Shown piece after piece: positions 16,189-24,087 of a DNA stretch of 64,000 nt. The translations under genes were made by a program, and so were the position numbers. The stretch is from NCBI GenBank assembly GCA_965268555.1, contig OZ254174.1, forward strand, positions 992,001 to 1,056,000, written 5' to 3'. Positions within the stretch are counted from its first letter, which is position 1, and each line of letters starts with the position of its first letter. The notes under the pieces were generated by a model. It did not search any database and was not told the DNA's origin. It saw nothing but the letters and a program-made list of their open reading frames with translations. Origin of the DNA: AAA044-D11 sp965268555 (GTDB lineage: Bacteria; Actinomycetota; Actinomycetes; Nanopelagicales; Nanopelagicaceae).

Positions 16189-17657
16189 AGCGCATTATCT
16201 ATATTCCCTTTGATCATCTTCATAGAAACTATGGCGCCCTTCATGGCGCAGATCCAAAAAACGATCTAATCGCAATCGTAGAAAGCGCGCGAATGACGAC
16301 CGGGCGCAATTGGCACAAAGAGCGGATCTTCTTTTTAATCTCAAGTGCTCGCCACTTTGCGAAATCACTTGAGAGCGAAGGCTTCCAAGTTGAATATGCA
16401 AAAGCGGTAACAACAATCGATGGCCTTAAATCAATCCAGAACAAGCACAAAATATCTGAAGTTATCTGCGCCGAACCCTCATCACATCGCCAATTCGCAG
16501 CCCTTAAAGATTTCGGTGCCACATTCATACCAAATGATTTCTTCTTAACTCCCCGTCCGCTCTTCGCAGATTGGGCTGGTTCGCAGAAATCGTTTCTGAT
16601 GGAGAACTTCTACCGACTCCAACGTACTCGCCTCAACATTCTGATTGAAAAAGAAAAGCCAACTGGTGGCGCCTGGAACTTTGATAAAGAAAATCGCTTG
16701 CCACCTCCAAAGCAATATGACGGGCCGCCCTATTTAGAACATAAGCGCGATGAAATTGATCTAGATGTAGCTAAAGAGTTAGGTATGGAAGCCACAACAA
16801 CTTGGGCCACCACTCGCAAGGGCGCACTAGCTCAATTAAGAAACTTCATCGACAACCACTTCGCCGAATTCGGCCCACTCGAAGATGCCATGACCACAGA
16901 TAATTGGGCGCTGCATCACTCACTTCTCTCGCCCTATTTAAACAACGGACTCATCCATGCCGAAGAGGTAATCACTGAAGCAATCAAAGCTTTTAACGCA
17001 GGCAAGGTTCCTATCGAATCCTGCGAAGGTTTTATCCGCCAGATAATTGGCTGGCGCGAATATGTAAATGGCATGTATTGGTTTCTTGCCCCGAATTACC
17101 GCGAGAACAACCAACTAAATGCGACCCGCAAATTACTTCCGCTATTTACTGATCCAAATAAGACAAAGATGAATTGCATAAAGGAAACAGTCACTGACAT
17201 CAATAATCGGGGCTGGGTTCATCACATCCCCCGCCTTATGTTGCTTAGCAATCTGGCTTTAATCACCGGAACAAACCCCCAAGAGTTTCTAGATTGGATG
17301 CGCGAAGTATTTATCGATGCATCTGAGTGGGTTATGGTTCCAAATGTAATTGGTATGGGTGTGCACGCCGATGGCGGTGCCATGATGACAAAACCATATG
17401 CCGCAGGTGGTGCCTACATTTCTCGAATGTCTAACTATTGCAAGGGATGCGAATACAACCCAAAGCTTCGTATCGGTGAGACCGCTTGTCCATTCACAAC
17501 TCTGTACTGGGATTTCTTAGATCGACACAAAGAAACATTCGCCAAAAACCATCGCATGAGCCAACAATTTTTTGGCCTCAACCGCTTAAGCGATCTACCA
17601 GAACTTAAAGTGCGCGCAAAGGAAGTATTAGAAGGCTTGGAAATGGGCGAAATTTAG
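16185..17657 (+). CDS. Cryptochrome/photolyase of the FeS bacterial (PhrB-like, 6-4) class
   Basis: 490 residues, the length of the deoxyribodipyrimidine photolyase-related group. Four cysteines suited to bind a 4Fe-4S cluster are Cys331, Cys419, Cys422 and Cys435 (CKGCEYN and TACPF contexts). The FAD pocket region contains RQIIGWREYVNGMYW and the late WMREVFIDASEWV and PYAAGGAYI motifs. The N-terminal alpha/beta domain (1-130) would hold a ribolumazine-type antenna, a riboflavin precursor, which gives a metabolic link to the neighbouring rib operon. Family knowledge points to repair of 6-4 photoproducts; a signalling role cannot be excluded. Confidence 0.93.
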   Translation: MKRIIYIPFDHLHRNYGALHGADPKNDLIAIVESARMTTGRNWHKERIFFLISSARHFAKSLESEGFQVEYAKAVTTIDGLKSIQNKHKISEVICAEPSSHRQFAALKDFGATFIPNDFFLTPRPLFADWAGSQKSFLMENFYRLQRTRLNILIEKEKPTGGAWNFDKENRLPPPKQYDGPPYLEHKRDEIDLDVAKELGMEATTTWATTRKGALAQLRNFIDNHFAEFGPLEDAMTTDNWALHHSLLSPYLNNGLIHAEEVITEAIKAFNAGKVPIESCEGFIRQIIGWREYVNGMYWFLAPNYRENNQLNATRKLLPLFTDPNKTKMNCIKETVTDINNRGWVHHIPRLMLLSNLALITGTNPQEFLDWMREVFIDASEWVMVPNVIGMGVHADGGAMMTKPYAAGGAYISRMSNYCKGCEYNPKLRIGETACPFTTLYWDFLDRHKETFAKNHRMSQQFFGLNRLSDLPELKVRAKEVLEGLEMGEI

Positions 17658-17673
17658 TGCTAAAAACTTTTAA

Positions 17674-19872
17674 TCACTCATCTTCTTCCGTAATTTGAAC
17701 TCCTATATCGCTTTCATTTATCCCAAGTCGTCGTCGCTCTTCCATAACAATTACTTTTGCCATTGATTCTTCGGTCGCATCTTTAGCCCCTGATGCTTGA
17801 TCTGCTAAGTCACTGTCACGCGCATAATCATTGAATTCACTCTGCTTGCGCGCAAGCAAGGCCAACATTTGTTCATCAACGCTTTCAGGAAGAATTAGAC
17901 GATGAACTTGAACCTTGCGCACCTGCCCCATTCGATGCGCCCTCGCAATAGCTTGAACCTCAAGTGATGGTTTTATCTGCGGTTCGCAAAGTATGACAAC
18001 AGATGCCGCCTGAATATTGAGTCCAGTACCTGCAGCTTGAATCTGCCCAACCAATACAAGTGGAAGTGGTGAGTTCTGAAATTGATCAACGATGTTCTGT
18101 CTCTGTACTGAAGATACCGAACCAGTAATTGGCCCGATTGCGCGTTCGCCTAAGGCTTGCATAACTTGTTCTATAACGGATCGGAAGTAAGAGAAAACTA
18201 TTACCTTCTGACCGCTTTCAAATGACTCTTCCACAAGTTCAAGTAAACGTTCTAACTTGCTAGATTGCATATCGGGCAAAGCGCTGAAAGCTGCTCGCCT
18301 CATTGCCATAAAGTTTCCAGAACCAACTGCCTCGATGTATTTTGCTTTGTCTACACCTTCCCAAGTGCAATACTCAATTACCTCTATCAATTCTGGTAGC
18401 TCTTTCAACACTTCTTCAGTGTTTCTCCGTAAATAAATCGGTGCGACAGTGCGCCTAAAAGATTCAGGACCAGCAGAAAGTGCCACTCGATTGAGTTCAT
18501 TACCCATCTTTGAATCCAGCAGCTTTGCTAAGGAAATAAACTCATCCACTCTGTTTTCTAGCGGTGTCCCTGTTAGAAAAATTACATTTGGGGCTCGATC
18601 AAGCCACTTGGAAATGGTTCGAGTTCGCCCGGTAGAAATATTCTTTATGTAGTGGGCCTCATCAACAATCACGGTATCTACACGAAGAGCCGAGATCTGC
18701 TCTTCGTTCATATCAAAACTCTTTAGGGTGTCATATGTTGTAATTCCAATTCCGCCTGATTCAACCCACTTCAAGAGCGAAACTTTGTGGTCTTCCCCGT
18801 GAATCTTAATTATTGGCAAATCACTACGAGCATCAACTTCCCTAATCCAGTTAGTAACAACACTCGCCGGGCAGACAACTAGAAATCGAGTCGCACCAAC
18901 AGAACTCCGATGAGCAATTGCACTTATTGCCTGAAGAGTCTTACCAAGCCCCATTTCATCGCCGATAATCACTCTGCCTTGAGTTAGCGCAAACTTCCCG
19001 CCGAAGGTTTGATACTGGCGAAGGGTTGCTTTAATTGTTGAAGTATCAAGCTCCTGTTCTTGAATCTTGTCCAAAAGTTCTTGATTAAAATGGCGATTTG
19101 CTGCGGTATTGGGGCGAACATTCGTAACCTCTTCAAGAATTGCATAATAATCACTAGAACGCTTTTTAAATTCTTCGACAGGCTGCGAAGATTTTTTCGA
19201 TAACGCATCAAGGCCAAATCGAGCTGCTTCAACTAATGCAATAGTCGAAGGCTCTCCGACGAGATATGAAATTTCCTGGAGTGCACTTAAAGCCCGTTCT
19301 TTCTTTGCCGAACCAGTGAAGAGCCATCGGAAACGAGACTTCAGTGGCTGAGTTTCGGTTAAAGACTTACGAAGCACCTGTGCAATTGGTTTCATCTTGC
19401 TTGTTGAGTTCTTGGTTGAAACTCTTAAATTATCTAAACCTTGAAGACTCTTTATAAGTTCATTATCGGCTCGAGTTAGATCATCAATGTCAATGCCATA
19501 TGAAATTGATTGGGCAACAGCTTGGTACATCTGATCTGCGAGCGCCTTCAAGGATTGGGCCGAGCTCAAAGTAATTCCCGGGATTCGCTCAAGTGCAATT
19601 GCAGACGAGTTATATACAGAAGCAACATTTTGAAAGCCATACTTGCGAAGGGTCTCTATCCGAACTGTTTCTTCGGTTGCATCTTTCAGTCTATCGATGG
19701 GAAGTTTCGCAAGTTCGAGCAAAACTTGGGATTCTTTTGCCTCTGATGCTGCCGCCTTCGTTCCGCTTATCAAATCTTCCTGTTGTTTTAGTAGACGCTC
19801 TAAATCTTGGGCAATCTTGTTGGCCAGCTCGAGACTGGCTTTACTTTGTTTGAAGTTAATCCCCATAGCCAC
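17674..19872 (-). CDS. SNF2-family DEAD/DEAH ATPase with an unassigned N-terminal region
   Basis: 732 residues. The C-terminal 450 residues form a SNF2/Rad54-type motor: Walker A DEMGLGKT, DEAH box, the LTGTPLENR motif III, then the second lobe with FSYFRSVI and the arginine-finger motif QAIARAHRMGQ. The N-terminal 270 residues are helical and charged, with a helix-hairpin-helix-like stretch (about 80-115, containing IPGITLSSAQSLKAL). No nuclease domain is seen. The start is GTG at 19872 or ATG at 19866. Such stand-alone SNF2 proteins move along DNA and occur both in repair and in phage-defence loci; its place next to a restriction-like operon makes defence plausible but not shown. Confidence 0.88.
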   Translation of the reverse strand: MAMGINFKQSKASLELANKIAQDLERLLKQQEDLISGTKAAASEAKESQVLLELAKLPIDRLKDATEETVRIETLRKYGFQNVASVYNSSAIALERIPGITLSSAQSLKALADQMYQAVAQSISYGIDIDDLTRADNELIKSLQGLDNLRVSTKNSTSKMKPIAQVLRKSLTETQPLKSRFRWLFTGSAKKERALSALQEISYLVGEPSTIALVEAARFGLDALSKKSSQPVEEFKKRSSDYYAILEEVTNVRPNTAANRHFNQELLDKIQEQELDTSTIKATLRQYQTFGGKFALTQGRVIIGDEMGLGKTLQAISAIAHRSSVGATRFLVVCPASVVTNWIREVDARSDLPIIKIHGEDHKVSLLKWVESGGIGITTYDTLKSFDMNEEQISALRVDTVIVDEAHYIKNISTGRTRTISKWLDRAPNVIFLTGTPLENRVDEFISLAKLLDSKMGNELNRVALSAGPESFRRTVAPIYLRRNTEEVLKELPELIEVIEYCTWEGVDKAKYIEAVGSGNFMAMRRAAFSALPDMQSSKLERLLELVEESFESGQKVIVFSYFRSVIEQVMQALGERAIGPITGSVSSVQRQNIVDQFQNSPLPLVLVGQIQAAGTGLNIQAASVVILCEPQIKPSLEVQAIARAHRMGQVRKVQVHRLILPESVDEQMLALLARKQSEFNDYARDSDLADQASGAKDATEESMAKVIVMEERRRLGINESDIGVQITEEDE

Positions 19873-19940
19873 AAGCTAGAGCCCATGACTGACATTCCCT
19901 GAAAGTGGCTGGTGTCCTTGCTTATCTGGCCCCAATTCCC

Positions 19941-19968
19941 TTGACCAATACATCCCGATAGTTACGCT
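19941..19968 (+). promoter_or_regulatory. Promoter with leaderless start
   Basis: TTGACC (19941-19946), 16 bases, TACGCT (19963-19968), then six bases to the ATG at 19975. One of the two best -35/-10 pairs in the window. No ribosome binding site. Confidence 0.6.
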
Positions 19969-19974
19969 TTCACC

Positions 19975-20346
19975 ATGAATTACCCAGCACTGCGCAAAAC
20001 TTTGCAAGCAGGTTCCATAGTCTTTGGCGCATCCGCTCTTTTCCTTCTCATCCTGCCCAAACTATTTCTCGATCTCTTAGCCCTAGACACCAGCGATGAC
20101 TTAATCTGGTCGATGCGCATGATTGGCATAACAGTCTTTGCTCTCGCCGGAAACATGTGGAACAACGCATCCCAGAGCAGCGATGCCCGTGTTGGCAACG
20201 TTGCAAAAGTAATGTGTATCAGCGCCACCACACTCGGAGTTCTAACTCTAATGATCCCAGCAGAACTAAATTGGTTTACCTACGCATATGCTGCAGTTGG
20301 CTTTGGCTTTGGAATTACGTATGCGGTTAATCTGGTGCGGAAGTAG
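19975..20346 (+). CDS. Small four-helix membrane protein of unknown function
   Basis: 123 residues with four hydrophobic segments (about 13-32, 44-62, 75-94, 98-119) joined by short loops. The only polar cluster is in the loop around residues 62-75. The arrangement resembles several uncharacterised four-helix families, none of which I can name with confidence. It has its own promoter (19941-19968) and is followed after 21 bases by another orphan gene. Confidence 0.7.
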   Translation: MNYPALRKTLQAGSIVFGASALFLLILPKLFLDLLALDTSDDLIWSMRMIGITVFALAGNMWNNASQSSDARVGNVAKVMCISATTLGVLTLMIPAELNWFTYAYAAVGFGFGITYAVNLVRK

Positions 20347-20367
20347 TTCCGCATATAACGTATCCAC

Positions 20368-20949
20368 ATGGACCAAGCCAAGGTTGTAGACCTATCAGAA
20401 ACTACGGAATTTCAATCGTGGATTTATGATTTATACAATCCACCCAGATGGGATGAAGATACGTTTGATTTGGATGCTGAACCTATTAGTGCAATTGAAG
20501 AGACCCGACGCCAAAAATTTCTAAGCACAGAATATTCTGGATCTCAGCTACATAAAGAAGGAATATCTTGGCTCATCACAGATGCAGGCATTCCATATGA
20601 GTATAAAATCAATGGCTATTTGATCCAAACCTATATCGACTGCTTGGTACAGCAAGTCATGATTAATGATGAGTTGGATGGTAATGGCAATCCAATTGTT
20701 CACAAGTTAGATCAATGGCGCGTTATGAGGGTAGAAATTTCTGGAAAGTCCGGTGGCGATCCGCTTGCAACCCAGATAGTTACTCTTTCTAATATCTTAG
20801 CGATTTCGGATTTGCGTTCGATTCCTCTCAATCAGATTAATGGCGGGATATATGACGCTACAACTGGAGAGTACGTGGAAACAACTGCTGGCTTAGACAT
20901 GGAGAAGCTTAAGCAGCTCTTAATTAGCTGTCTTGATGAAAAAATCTAG
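20368..20949 (+). CDS. Hypothetical cytosolic protein
   Basis: 193 residues, acidic, without a signal or membrane segment. It contains aromatic-rich stretches (FQSWIYDLYNPPRW; DQWRVMRVEI) and reads as a mixed alpha/beta protein. I do not recognise a family. It lies in the accessory stretch between a SNF2 ATPase and the restriction-like operon, which is where unrecognised defence or cargo genes often sit. A TATAAC box lies eight bases ahead of the start. Confidence 0.6.
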   Translation: MDQAKVVDLSETTEFQSWIYDLYNPPRWDEDTFDLDAEPISAIEETRRQKFLSTEYSGSQLHKEGISWLITDAGIPYEYKINGYLIQTYIDCLVQQVMINDELDGNGNPIVHKLDQWRVMRVEISGKSGGDPLATQIVTLSNILAISDLRSIPLNQINGGIYDATTGEYVETTAGLDMEKLKQLLISCLDEKI

Positions 20950-20979
20950 TCCACTATTAAAAACATTTCCGCGAGTTGC

Positions 20980-21007
20980 TTGACCCAAAAACACCCTTTG
21001 TTATTCT
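20980..21007 (+). promoter_or_regulatory. Promoter of the small lipoprotein gene, leaderless
   Basis: TTGACC (20980-20985), 16 bases, TATTCT (21002-21007), six bases, ATG at 21014. It has the same -35 hexamer and spacing as the promoter at 19941-19968. Confidence 0.6.
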
Positions 21008-21013
21008 TGGCCA

Positions 21014-21220
21014 ATGAAGAGAGCAACTCTGGTAATCCTTGCACTTGCAGCAACATTTGCACTGACTAGTTGCGGTGGCGACGACGATGATGGCGCAGCA
21101 ATTACAGTCACATATTCACAGTGTATGCAGGTAGAAGCCGCAAAGCTATTAGATGAAACCGGATCAAACGCCGATTACGCCAACGAAATGGCAGCAAAGG
21201 CTTGCGAAGCGCTTAAGTAG
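21014..21220 (+). CDS. Small lipoprotein
   Basis: 68 residues. A lipoprotein signal peptide runs to LTSC (lipobox, Cys20), followed by GG and a run of aspartates. The mature part is a short amphipathic helix region with two further cysteines (CMQVEAAKLL and KACEAL), which could form a disulphide. The protein would be anchored on the outer face of the membrane. No family is recognised. Confidence 0.7.
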   Translation: MKRATLVILALAATFALTSCGGDDDDGAAITVTYSQCMQVEAAKLLDETGSNADYANEMAAKACEALK

Positions 21221-21239
21221 ACCTTGCTTCCGTTAACTC

Positions 21240-21482
21240 TTAATCGAGATCGTCTAGAGCTTCGCTAGTTCGTTTAATTCTCCACACACGCCATCCATTA
21301 ATTGCTACTCCACCATTGAAATTCTTGGCTACAGCAGTCGGTGATCCATGTATTTTTCCATAAATCGATTTAAGTTTTCCATTGGAATCCACAGTCAATT
21401 CTTCAATTATGCCTTGATTTTTTCGATTCCACACAAGGATGCCACCTGCCTGTACGGCACCAACTTTGATCAAATTCTTCAT
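21240..21482 (-). CDS. Free-standing RAMA-like domain (modified-DNA reader)
   Basis: 80 residues from the ATG at 21482, behind a GGGGTGAAG stretch; a GTG at 21491 is also in frame. The pattern fits the RAMA domain (restriction enzyme adenine methylase associated): LIKVGAVQAGGILVW, then a strand with DSNGKLK, GSPTAVAKNF in place of the usual SPS-x-AA, and the terminal NGWRVWR. RAMA domains usually sit at the end of methylases, nucleases or helicases and are predicted to read modified adenine. Here it is a separate gene 22 bases after the helicase gene, last in a four-gene operon with two adenine methylase-like genes. Recognised by eye, without a profile search. Confidence 0.72.
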   Translation of the reverse strand: MKNLIKVGAVQAGGILVWNRKNQGIIEELTVDSNGKLKSIYGKIHGSPTAVAKNFNGGVAINGWRVWRIKRTSEALDDLD

Positions 21483-21513
21483 GCTGAGCACTCTTCACCC
21501 CTTTTTCTAGACA

Positions 21514-24087
21514 CTACTTAGACGTGACAACAGATCTTTCCCAAAGTCCAATTCTTGCTTCGTCTTCTTCTTCACTTACACCTAAGTAATTTAGGCTGGC
21601 ACGTTCGAAAAGTCTGAATTGCCAAATAGCCTCATCCATATGTTTAGGATGAAATACGCCTATGTCCGATAATTTGTGAAAATCAGCAAGCGTAATTCCA
21701 GTCACTCTTTCAAAAAGTTGGGTGTCAAGCGAACTGATCACATGCACAAGAGCTTCCTCCCGAAAATCTGTTAAATACATAAACACGGGAACTGCTTGAA
21801 CAAACTTCTTAAGCTTTGACCTCAGCGTTTTTACTTGTTCTCGTTTAGCTTTCTTGGCTTTGTCTACTTCAGGGTCATCGACCGGCGTAGAGCCACTCTT
21901 GGGTTTTGCTTCTCTGACTTTTTGTGAATTTGAAATGATTTTGGATGCTTCTTGACGTAAGTTTCTAAAATCCTCCATCTGTTCTAGCTGAGCCAATAGT
22001 TCTTCTTCTCCCAAAAGCTTCTTTAGAATCCCTTCCGATAAGTCAATCAGTTTGTCGCTACCCCAACGCTTTGCAAGCATTGCGGCACCTACGCGAGATG
22101 TCCCCCAATCCATAACCGCATTCACATCAACGGGGTCCATGCTTCCTCCGAAGAATCTGTAAATCGGCAAGAACTCAATCAACTCATGGATCGTTTCAAC
22201 AGGAGAAGCTTTCGTAGTCTCTCCCGCAAGTTTTGTTCCGTATTGATAAACAAGAGTGAGGGCTCTATTGGGATCAAAATCAAAAACAAAACAGGTCTCT
22301 TTATTAATTGTTCTAGATCCGTCATCATTCTTTATTGCCCATGGAGACTGAACACGGAAAGCGGCCTGAAAATATGACTCAGGAGCTTTAAGAGATCTTA
22401 AAATAAGAATTGCCCCCCACTGTGGAACTGTTACGCCAGTCATTAGCTTTGCTACCGACAATGTAATTGTTTGCTTTCCGAGTTTTGCGGCCTTAGACAG
22501 CATTGCATCTACAGGCTTCTTCGCTTCTGCACCCATTTTTGCACCATTGCCAGCTGCAACATGCACAAGATAATTCTGGAAATACGGATGAGTCTCAAGT
22601 TCAGCCTTCATTGCGTGCGCAGAGGCAACTGATGGCAATAACCAAACGGAATGCTCAACAGCTTTTGTAAATATGGGATTACTATAAGGAAATGCCGGCT
22701 TGGAATTTGAAAGTATTTTCTCCTTTGCGCTTTGCACCAATTGGCCGCGAAGCATATTCAGGAACTCTCTAACTCTTTCTTGATCCTTAAAGTGATACTC
22801 CGAACCAACTTTGTCTGCCGCAAAGAATCCAGAGAGATCAAAAAGCCCTTCCGAGCTGTAGTCCAACTCGCTCGTTGTTAGGTCTGGAAGTGCATATGTA
22901 AACATCTGCATCTGGGGCAATTCACGATATGGGTTCCCCACAGGGTCGTTTGTTGGAACTTCATCCCATTCCCTTTTTGCTTGCTGCTCATTTGGGTAAG
23001 TCCAGTTAAAGATTGCATCTTCGTTGAATTCACCTTCGGTAAGAGCTCTAAAAGGCGTACCCGAAAGGTACAGGTAAGTTTTACTTGAAAGCCTGAGCTG
23101 GCCAGCATCAAGGTCATCCGCACTTGGTCCTTCTGGGTTGGCCGAATAAAGGCGTGGAGTTCCAGATTGAAGCATTACCGAAAGGTCATCAGCCTTTTCA
23201 ATCTCTTCTTCTTCCACCTTTGAAGTGTTCTCTTTGATTGGTGCAGTTGAGCACAGTTCTTTAGCAGCACCTTGCCAAGCACCGAAGTGATACTCATCTA
23301 GAACAATGCAATCCCAGTCAATCAGATGTAAATCCACGTTGTGCTCTTTAACGCCACCTTTTGGAGTGGTTCCCAAAAGGTCTTGAAAAGATGCGAACCA
23401 CACCATTGGTTGATCAATGTCGGGATCCACAACAGCTTCTCTTGTTGCAAAAACCCAATCGCTAAAATCGATATGCGAAGACAAATCATCACGCCAAGCA
23501 TCTCTTACGGCAGGTTTATATGTGAGGACTAGAACTCTTCTCCATTTCATTCGCTCTGCTAATTTGTATGTTGCAAACGTTTTTCCAAATCGCATTTTTG
23601 CATTCCACAAAAATCTTGGCGGATGTACATCGTTAATATGCGCCTTAAAATACTCTTCTGTCCGAGATACAGCGTCAGCTTGCTCCGGCCGCAATCCAAA
23701 ATCTACTGTTCTGGTGGGGTCATATTTTCGTCCCGACCTCACGGCCGCGATCGCTGCTGAAATTTCACTTAGTGACGCTTCGACTACTTCGCTAACACGA
23801 CTTATTCCGGCCGCATCCAAGACCTTGTGGACAGCATGATCATCAAACAAAGTTCCATCGATTCTTACTGCCTCTTCATCAAGATGGATGACAATTCCTT
23901 CTTGTTCTGGATATAGCGTTCCAGTTTGCTCCTTAATGCGAATCTTGGGATCAAGTCTGCCCGTATATCCAACTTTGAATTTTCCTTTACCCTTTATGGT
24001 TGTTGAACCGACGGTTCGAGTCCACTCAGTTGCATAACCCGGGGCACTATAGACATATATACGTCCGGGAGATGAGCTTTTGCTCAT
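21514..24087 (-). CDS. GIY-YIG/T5orf172-like domain fused to a restriction-type DEAD helicase
   Basis: 857 residues. The first 95 residues look like a GIY-YIG nuclease of the T5orf172 type: YVY at 11-13, FKVGYTGR at 37-44, Arg50 and then a DDHAVHKVLDAAG helix, where an Asp or the His seems to take the place of the usual Glu. A superfamily-2 motor follows: RPEQ at 133-136, Walker A AKMRFGKT (163-170), DEYH (264-267), LSGTPFR (motif III), and a late AAFRVQSPW motif. The C-terminal 250 residues are helical. This is the expected cutting and translocating subunit of a restriction system. Its ATG overlaps the methylase stop (ATGA), so it is coupled to that gene. Confidence 0.82.
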   Translation of the reverse strand: MSKSSSPGRIYVYSAPGYATEWTRTVGSTTIKGKGKFKVGYTGRLDPKIRIKEQTGTLYPEQEGIVIHLDEEAVRIDGTLFDDHAVHKVLDAAGISRVSEVVEASLSEISAAIAAVRSGRKYDPTRTVDFGLRPEQADAVSRTEEYFKAHINDVHPPRFLWNAKMRFGKTFATYKLAERMKWRRVLVLTYKPAVRDAWRDDLSSHIDFSDWVFATREAVVDPDIDQPMVWFASFQDLLGTTPKGGVKEHNVDLHLIDWDCIVLDEYHFGAWQGAAKELCSTAPIKENTSKVEEEEIEKADDLSVMLQSGTPRLYSANPEGPSADDLDAGQLRLSSKTYLYLSGTPFRALTEGEFNEDAIFNWTYPNEQQAKREWDEVPTNDPVGNPYRELPQMQMFTYALPDLTTSELDYSSEGLFDLSGFFAADKVGSEYHFKDQERVREFLNMLRGQLVQSAKEKILSNSKPAFPYSNPIFTKAVEHSVWLLPSVASAHAMKAELETHPYFQNYLVHVAAGNGAKMGAEAKKPVDAMLSKAAKLGKQTITLSVAKLMTGVTVPQWGAILILRSLKAPESYFQAAFRVQSPWAIKNDDGSRTINKETCFVFDFDPNRALTLVYQYGTKLAGETTKASPVETIHELIEFLPIYRFFGGSMDPVDVNAVMDWGTSRVGAAMLAKRWGSDKLIDLSEGILKKLLGEEELLAQLEQMEDFRNLRQEASKIISNSQKVREAKPKSGSTPVDDPEVDKAKKAKREQVKTLRSKLKKFVQAVPVFMYLTDFREEALVHVISSLDTQLFERVTGITLADFHKLSDIGVFHPKHMDEAIWQFRLFERASLNYLGVSEEEDEARIGLWERSVVTSK

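Noticed and set aside
16185..17657. Class I CPD photolyase
   Set aside because: The four-cysteine iron-sulphur pattern and the CKGCEYN motif place it in the FeS bacterial cryptochrome/photolyase group.
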